DNA of 64,000 nucleotides from Isoperla grammatica (taxonomy: Eukaryota > Arthropoda > Insecta > Plecoptera > Perlodidae): the NCBI GenBank assembly GCA_945910005.1, contig OX246740.1, forward strand, positions 3,512,897-3,576,896, in the 5' to 3' direction. Position 1 is the first letter of the stretch. Each line of letters begins with the position of its first letter. The position numbers were made by a program, and so were the translations under genes. The notes beneath the pieces were generated by a model, which did no database searches, had not been told where the DNA came from, and saw only the letters and a list, made by a program, of their open reading frames with translations. Shown piece by piece: positions 50,901-59,900 of the stretch.

Positions 50901-53900
50901 AGTGGTGATACCATACAACATCTCCTGGAACACCCTGAGGACAGAATACACAGCATTAACATGTGTTGCGTGGGTACAGCGCGGGCTAAGAGCTCTGCAA
51001 CGGGCACCTGCGGGGAGCCGAAGCCAGTGGTGATACCATACAACATCTCCTGGAACACCCTGAGGACAGAATACACAGCATTAACATGTGTTGCGTGGGT
51101 ACAGCGCGGGCCAAGAGCTCTGCAACGGGCACTTGCGGGGAGCCGAAGCCAGTGGTGATACCATACAATATCTCTTGGAACACCCTGAGGACAGAACACA
51201 CAGCATTAACATGTGTTGCGTGGGTACAGCGCGGGCCAAGAGCTCTGCAACGGGCACCTGCGGGGAGCCGAAGCCAGTGGTGATACCATACAACATCTCC
51301 TGGAACACCCTGAGGACAGAACACACAGCATTAACATGTGTTGCGTGGGTACAGCGCGGGCCAAGAGCTCTGCAACGGGCACCTGCGGCGAGCCGAAGCC
51401 AGTGGTGATACCATACAACATCTCCTGGAACACCCTGAGGACAGAACACACAACATTAACATGTGTGGCGTGGGTACAGCGCGGGCCAAGAGATGTGCAA
51501 CGGGCACCTGCGGCGAGCCGAAGCCAGTGGTGATACCATACAACATCTCCTGGAACACCCTGAGGACAGAACACACAACATTAACATATGTTGAGTGGGT
51601 ACAGCGCGGGCCAAGAGCTCTGTAAAATTTAATCCGGTCCATTAGGGATGCTTTGCAACTTTAGGTTGGTTATCTGGAAATTCTAAACATAGCTGGAGTG
51701 ATAAACGAGACTGGTGCGCTCTACTACTACTACGCCTTTACGAATGTGTGAATGAACGTCATGGGAATCATTTGATTATAGTTGAATCAGCGTGCATGGA
51801 AGGGGCGATAGATTAGGATCTGAGGTCGCGAGACTCGTTACTTTGTGGCTGTTATAGAAGACAAGCCAGTGACAGCTCAGCCAAGCCAAACAAACTCATC
51901 CCGGAGAGTTGGTTTGGTAGATCTTACTCTGTCTATATTGAATCAGTTTAATTGTAAGTATACGTTGATATTGTAACCATAGAGTTTGTATTGTAAGTTG
52001 AGATCCAACGATTGCAGTTGTCCGTCTTCTCCTTCGCACCGCTCAACACCTGCTAGTCTGCCCAAATCTAGAGCAGACTTGTACAATAGAGGATCTAATC
52101 TTAGCAAATGACAAAGCCATAAAAGTGGCGGATTTTTGGAAATTAGTTGTCTAGAACGGTGTTCCGGACACGGAAACGAACGAACGAACACACAATGGAA
52201 TTAATATCAATAGTCTATCAATGTGGTCAAAGGACCACTCCATGTCTCAATACGCTTTGAATAATGTTACACAAGTTCTAAGAATTTGCCAGAGTTACGT
52301 ACATAATAATGGTATAATAATAATATTAATAACATTTCTGCCAGATCATGTTTTTTTACATAAAGCTTTTGGCTATTAGTGTTATTTACTCACACCAATG
52401 TTCCATGTGCAGATGTACGATCTGTAAACATATCTATATAAAACTTTTCTTTTCGAGGAATGCATTATACATTTCACTGACTATCTTATATAAATAATCT
52501 TTTTTTACTGCGACAAGTAAATACATATGGTCGTATGTTTACTGTTCCATGGCCCCATGGCCCTATGGCGGGTCCGTAGAGACCATTGTCCATTCAACTT
52601 TCATATGCGTGGTAACCGAAGCTTCTTGTCCCTGGCAAATGGAGTATGAAAAGTAATAAAAGACAAAGGTCGGTTTCGGTCCCCTAGGACACTGAGCTAA
52701 CCTACCCTGGGCAGATACAAGATACTCGGGCAAGGTCGAACTTCGATATACAACGTCGGTCTTATAATATGGCGGCTAGGATGTTCGGGGAATATTATTC
52801 TAAGCCAACGGTTTACCCGTAGTTCCCATACGAACACCGAAGTTAAGCAATCTCGGGCTAGGTCAGGAGGAGGATGGGTGACCACTCTCCTCTGATACAC
52901 TAGTTGCCGTTGGTTAGAGCAGATTGGAGGGTTCGAAAGCTTGTGTAACAGCTTCGTTCTTCTCGTCAACTGCTCGGCAGTCCAGGGTAAGTGGAGGAAC
53001 CTATATGACTGGTCAAAGTTACACAGTCCTTTCGGATGGGACGTAAAGCCGATGGTCCCCTTGGTACTTTTCGACAGGAGTAGGCTACGTGCAGGTAAGG
53101 CTTCCCCTCCTCCCTTCCTCATTATCATTCATCAATCGTCACTCATCAGGCTAAAGAGGGTGTTGTGCCCTACACTGGCCTTAATTACGATAAAGTAAAG
53201 TAAGTACTGTATTTCTATTTTGAACCTTGTTTTGATGAAATAGCTCTCCATTCTTTCCTCTTTCTTGATATCCTTACAACGCCTAAACTGGATTAATCAA
53301 GCTGTTGGACGTATTTAATTCCATCTTGATTGCTCTTGCTATCAACTTGCCCCTCAAATATATTCTTGGCTCTTTTGCTGCATCGGTAAAAACTTCTCTT
53401 TGTGTGGAAAATTATTCAAAACCACCCCAAAAATGAAATAATTTTTTTGGCTCAAAATGTTTTTTTTTTATTGTTGTTCGAAGACCCATAAGTAGAGAGA
53501 TGTTATTTTTAATCCAATATTTAACAGGTAGATGTCTGATTTGTGTAAGGGGTCTATATTAACACCGTGTGACTGTACGTGGGGTAGATTTACCCAACTA
53601 AATCCAACTAACCTCAGTTTTACGGCTCTGTAAATGTCTTATAGCTCGACGTCTTTTAAGAAAATTGCTACTTAATTCACCTTAAACCAAATCGATACCT
53701 TAAGTAGAACGAAAAAGAGTGCTTGATTTATTGATGTCCATTTGCGCTTTCCAACTTGCGGGTGAAGTTAGATCCTACCAAACGCTCTTTAATGCAATTT
53801 AATCTTCTTAATCTGCTATTGAAACGAATCAAAAGAATGGAACACCGAGAAGACTCTATTTGTTCCACTTCATCAATATAATTAAGATTTCCCTCATAGT

Positions 53901-56900
53901 GTTCCACATTTACCCCACATAACTCACATTTTAGCAGATAATGCAAATTCCCGTAAAACTTGAGACCAAATTGTTCTTTTAGTTTTCAAGAAACGGCATA
54001 ATAGAAAAGTCTGATTTTCTTTTTTTAAATATAATTTATTTCCTGAAAGTTGTGAAAAGGTTTGGCTAAAATGTATACAGTAATGAACACTGGACAATAC
54101 GTTTTAGAAATGATATTTAAATCACGTTTTTATACAACCCGTACTATACATTAATTTTGATGTAAGTTCAGGTGATCTTCAGACAAAAGTACAGAAATAG
54201 GGTACTTTTTTCTAACAGGTTTCTTTACGAGGGATACTTGTTGCGATTTCAAACCTCATTTCTCTCTCCTTCCCTTATACCGGCCGATTAATACCAATAA
54301 AACTAATAAGACAGCAGTCGACCATGAACAAGGGTCAATGTCTTAAATAGGAATAAAAACTAGGTATGCCATTTGTCTCGTCAGTAATATTGAATCAAAT
54401 ATTTTATTAAAAATCATTAACAGAATTATCTATAGAGTGTTCTCTTTTGCTGGACGGTCACATAAGCTACCTGTACAGCAATCAATTATTTCTATAATGT
54501 TATTGTCATTGTGTCTTGATTTTGTATTTGAAAATTGTTTGAAGTGCTACCCTTGGAGATTGAGTGCCCGTCAATATACTGGTCCAAACGTAACTAGTCT
54601 CATACCAACCTCAGATCATTATGTATGACGCCTCTTTAATGAACTCTATTTCGACTAATGATATCAAGAGATTCCGACGTTCAATCACACATTCCTAAAA
54701 GCAGTCTTGCACTTAGTAAGAGTGCACAAGCCTCGTTATAACAATTTACAAGTAAGCAATTGAAAGTCGTAAATTATCCCTAATGCACCTCTTTCAATTA
54801 GATGGTAGGAAATAGAAAAATGAGTTAGATCTATTGGACTCAGCTATTTCTTAGGTATGCGAAAACCTAAGTTGGGGCAATTTAATAAACAAAAGCGAAG
54901 GACTAGTTATTCCCCGTAAGTGGCTCGTTAGTCCAGTGGTTAGCATCCCTGCTTCCAATGCAGAAGGTCCCGGGTTCAAATTTCGCTTCAAGCAAAAGTT
55001 TTTTAACTTCTAATATGGATTCATTTCTATCACTTCTTGGTTTAGGAATAATTATGCTGTGACTTTGGAGCCGTCCTAGCAACGAAGCACTCAATAAAGT
55101 CAAAGTTGTTCTGACTCGCCCTTGTTGATTGTCCGCAGGTGTTTGCTCTGTCCAATCACTGATTCATGTGTTTCATATTAATTAAATATAGATCTTTGAT
55201 TGGCTATCGCTCACTCGTCGATGGTTTTCGGAGCCTACATGGTTAGTTTAGTCGCTTTAAATTAAAGTCCCCCACTGAAAATCAGTCTTGTTACTGAGTG
55301 AGTATAGAATATAAATACGAATTCATTGTTATTTTTATTTATTCTAAAAATGGTCCGAATTAATTGATTATATAGCCTGAGTTCCGAGCACAAAATCGCA
55401 GTTGCGGTGCTACTTGTCGCTTTGTCTCTGAGAAGGGCGCGAACACAGCTTACAAGCATGAGTACGATGATTTGTTGGGTGTGACAAGCAATAGCAATAT
55501 CTAGGCAACCCGCTGTGCACAGTATTCTACACATGCATCCTTACTTAGTTATGAGGAAAGAGGCCTGAAATATTTAATAAAGGCAAGGATTTGTGTCTTC
55601 CAGGCCTGGATTCAGCGCAGTGCTCGGTACTGAGCCACGTCCTGGTCGTAAATAAAACATTCCTCTCCTGGCTGTTCAGCCGGAGTTCCGAGCGCTGGGA
55701 TATTCCCAGCCTGCACGATGGAAATATTCGTTAAGATATGGTTTTATTATTTGGATTAGAGGGCGTAACGAATACGTGTAAGCAGCGAGTATAATCGAGA
55801 CGATCAGAGGGTATACTCAGTGTTCATAACATTGAGACCGCATCAGTGTAGCGCTGCTAGCGGTGATGTTCAACAAACACAGTTGATCCCTGACTTCGCG
55901 CATGATACTAAAGCGCTGCTAGCGGTGATGTTTAACAAACACAGTTGATCCCTTACTTCGCGCATGATACTAAAGCGCTGTTAGCGGTGATGTTCAACAA
56001 ACACAGTTGATCCCTTACTTCGCGCATGATATTAACGCACTGCTAGCGGTGATGTTTAACAAACACAGTTGATCCCTTACTTCGCGCATGATACTAAAGC
56101 GCTGCTAGCGGTGATGTTCAATAAACACAGTTGATCCCTTACTTCGCGCATGATATTAACGCACTGCTAGCGGCGATGTTTAACAAACATAGTTGATCCC
56201 TTACTTCGCGCATGACATTTACGCGCTGCTAGCGGTGATGTTTAACAAACACAGTTGATCCCTTACTTCGCGCATGACATTTACGCGCTGCTAGCGGTGA
56301 TGTTTAACAAACACAGTTGATCCCTTACTTCGCGCATGACATTTACGCGCTGCTAGCGGTGATGTTTAACAAACACAGTTGATCCCTTACTTCGCGCATG
56401 ACATTTACGCGCTGCTAGCGGTGATGTTTAACAAACACAGTTGATCCCTTACTTCGCGCATGACATTTACGCGCTGCTAGCGGTGATGTTTAACAAACAC
56501 AGTTGATCCCTTACTTCGCGCATGACATTTACGCGCTGCTAGCGGTGATGTTCAACACAGTCGATCCCTTACTTCGCGCATGTAGTAAACACTGCGATTT
56601 AGGAACGACATATAATTTAACAACCATGTATTTTTACTAATAGTGGGCTTACATGAAAGATTATATGTTACTTTGAATGCACGATGGAAATATTTGTTAA
56701 GTTATGGTTTTATTATTTGGATTAGAGGGCGTAACGAATACGTGTAAGCAGCGAGCATAATCGAGACGATCAGAGGGTATACTCAGTGTTCATAACATTG
56801 AGACCGCATCAGTGTAGCGCTGCTAGCGTTGATGTTCAACAAACACAGTTGATCCCTGACTTCGCGCATGATACTAAAGCGCTGCTAGCGGTGATGTTTA

Positions 56901-59900
56901 ACAAACACAGTTGATCCCTTACTTCGCGCATGATACTAAAGCGCTGTTAGCGGTGGTGTTTAACAAACACAGTTGATCCCTGACTTCGCGCATGATACTA
57001 AAGCGCTGCTAGCGGTGATGTTTAACAAACACAGTTGATCCCTGACTTCGCGCATGATACTAAAGCGCTGCTAGCGGTGATGTTTAACAAACACAGTTGA
57101 TCCCTTACTTCGCGCATGATACTAAAGCGCTGCTAGCGGTGATGTTTAACAAACACAGTTGATCCCTTACTTCGCGCATGATACTAAAGCGCTGCTAGCG
57201 GTGATGTTTAACAAACACAGTTGATCCCTTACTTCGCGCATGATACTAAAGCGCTGCTAGCGGTGATGTTTAACAAACACAGTTGATCCCTGACTTCGCG
57301 CATGATACTAAAGCGCTGCTAGCGGTGATGTTTAACAAACACAGTTGATCCCTAGCTTCGCGCATGACATTTACGCGCTGCTAGCGGTGATGTTCAACAC
57401 AGTCGATCCCTTACTTCGCGCATGTAGTAAACACTGCGATTTAGGAACGATATATAATTTAACAACCGTGTATTTTTACTAATAGTGGGCTTACATTAAA
57501 GATTATATGTTACTTTGAATGTCACTTTATCTGTTAATATCGTTTATTATGGCTCCTATAATATTAACGACGTCAGATTAATAAAGGGAAAGGTTAAAGT
57601 TTTTTGCTTTTCTTACTTGGTTGAACGGAAATCACATTAAATTTGCCATTATGGAGCATAACAATATTATTTACTATCCTTAAAATACAAGACACGTCGC
57701 TTTTTTAAATGATTTATGATATTAATAATTTATCGTTGTCAAGTCGCAAACTGAGCCCGAGTGAAAGAAAATTTCGAGCCTCTTATGGAACATGACATGA
57801 CGTGGATTCACGGATGAAAAGTCAAAACGAGCGTTTATAACCAGATTGATGTTCGCCCATGATAATGTTGTTACGATGTTGAACGAAGATATGGAAAAGC
57901 GCTCGGATACTTCCGTCTAGTTATCTACTAGATCAGTTTACCTTCCTTACGATATGGCTGATATAAATCAAGCGACACGAAGATTGATACAGTTATAAGG
58001 ATCTATCACAAAGCTGTCTTCTACAACAACCAGGTAACAGTAGATTGTGCGGGAGTGAGGTAGGGGATCAATAATCAGATATGGTGTTTATTTATGCAAA
58101 TACCTTGATTCAACGAAAAAATAAAATAAATAAATAAATTCACATTTAGAGTCCACCCACTCAATAACGAAATTGATTTTTAGTGGGGGACTTTAATTCA
58201 AAGCGACTAAACCAACCCTGTAGGCTCCGAACACCATCGGCGAGTGAACAGTAACCAATCAAAGATCGATATTTCAAATAAGAAACATATGAATCAGTGA
58301 TTGGACAGTGCGAACACCTGCGGACAAATGTCAGAATTAAGAAGGCATGATTCAGAACCACTTTGAATTTATTGAGTGCTTCGTTGCTAGGATGGCTCCA
58401 AAGTCACCGTTTATAACACAAGAAGTAATGGGAAAAAAGCATTGGAAGCAGGGATGCCAACCACTGGACCAACGAGCCACTTTAACAACGAGATACGATT
58501 TACAAAGTATTTGGGTGTTATTGTATTAAGTTTCCATTAAGAAAATATGATAAGAAATATTATTAAAGTTTAAATCCAACTTGCACGATGCCAAACTCGC
58601 TTTGGCTTAACTAGATTATAACGCAGGAAATAGGTGGGGGGAGGGAGTGGGAGGAGGAGTGGGGAGTCATCTACAAATGCAGTCTTCAATCTTTTTCATG
58701 CTCGTATAGGATTTATTATATATCTGCGCTCCCAAATCCTCACACCGGTCTCTTCTCTACCCCCCCCCCTCCCCCACCGCCACCCCTTTCACCAATGATT
58801 TGATTAAAGCTACTATAATATGCTTAATTATTTAACTATTTAATTATATACGTGTGCAGTACATATGAGTATATAATAAATCAACAAAGTCATCATCCTT
58901 TGTACATACATTAGTACCAATCAAAGCAAAACGTGCAATTTGTCGTTGCGATAGCTTGCGGCAACAGGTATAAACATGTACAACTCTCTGCCGTCAGAAC
59001 TCAAAAATCCTAGGATTTCAATCGATTTAGGAAAACTAAAACACTGAAGATATTTCTATTGAACAATTATTATTATTCTGTAACAGAAAATTATATAACT
59101 GACAAGTCTAGGTACACTATTAAGATATATGTTTATAGACAGATTCGTGGCATGCAGTCGTGGACCTGTGCGCAATTTTCAATAAATTGTGTGTGACTTT
59201 CTTATCGAATGTTCTGCACATTTTGTATAGTAAAATGTATACAAGAATTCAAAGAGGCTAATACAGACATATTAATACTAATACTTATACTAATACCACT
59301 GTCATATCCTCGATCTTCTGCAATGGAAGCAGGAATATCCCCACATGACCAAAGAGCCAACTGTGAATCCATCTCCCACGAAACGTCATATCTTAATGTT
59401 ACGACCAGCACGACGAAATAAAGTGGTTTTTTTAAGTGGTTTTTTTAAAGTGGTCAACATGTATGTGATGAGACTGTTAATGCACAGCCTGCTGGATTTA
59501 TGCGTGTTTGCAAAGAACGTATCCCACTTTCACGTCGGAACTCCTAACAAGGTTAGGCGATGGACTTGAGTGTGGAGATTGTTAGTGTCGAGACTTGACT
59601 GATGTATGTCCGAGGTTTCAACATCCGTCTTTATCTACGGGAGGATCGAGAGTTAGTCAGCCAGAGTATGAATTACAGGTGAGTATGTATGTATGCGCAT
59701 TACTCACTGACATTTTGTAAATCAGGTTAGTCTCACTGTAATATCCACGCCAAATAAACGTAGTTTTTAATTTTTATATAGTTTTAGAACGCTACAAAAT
59801 ATTGAAAAGGTGATAAATGTCGGGAATGTAGTTTCTTAAGAACCAAAAACTGTGCTAGGGCACGAAATTAATTATTTCTTTATAAGGTAATAGTGGAAAT

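Noticed and set aside
50222..51574. Many 80-160 codon frames on both strands
   Set aside because: They arise from the tandem copies of the exon B edge. Only the 50174-50326 minus-strand exon fits the gene.
52804..52914. Functional 5S rRNA gene
   Set aside because: The middle of the molecule is altered, there is no terminator after the head, and a related body follows it in two copies, so it is a SINE.
54920..54991. Genuine tRNA-Gly(TCC)
   Set aside because: The acceptor and T stems do not pair properly and the sequence continues into a repeated SINE body.
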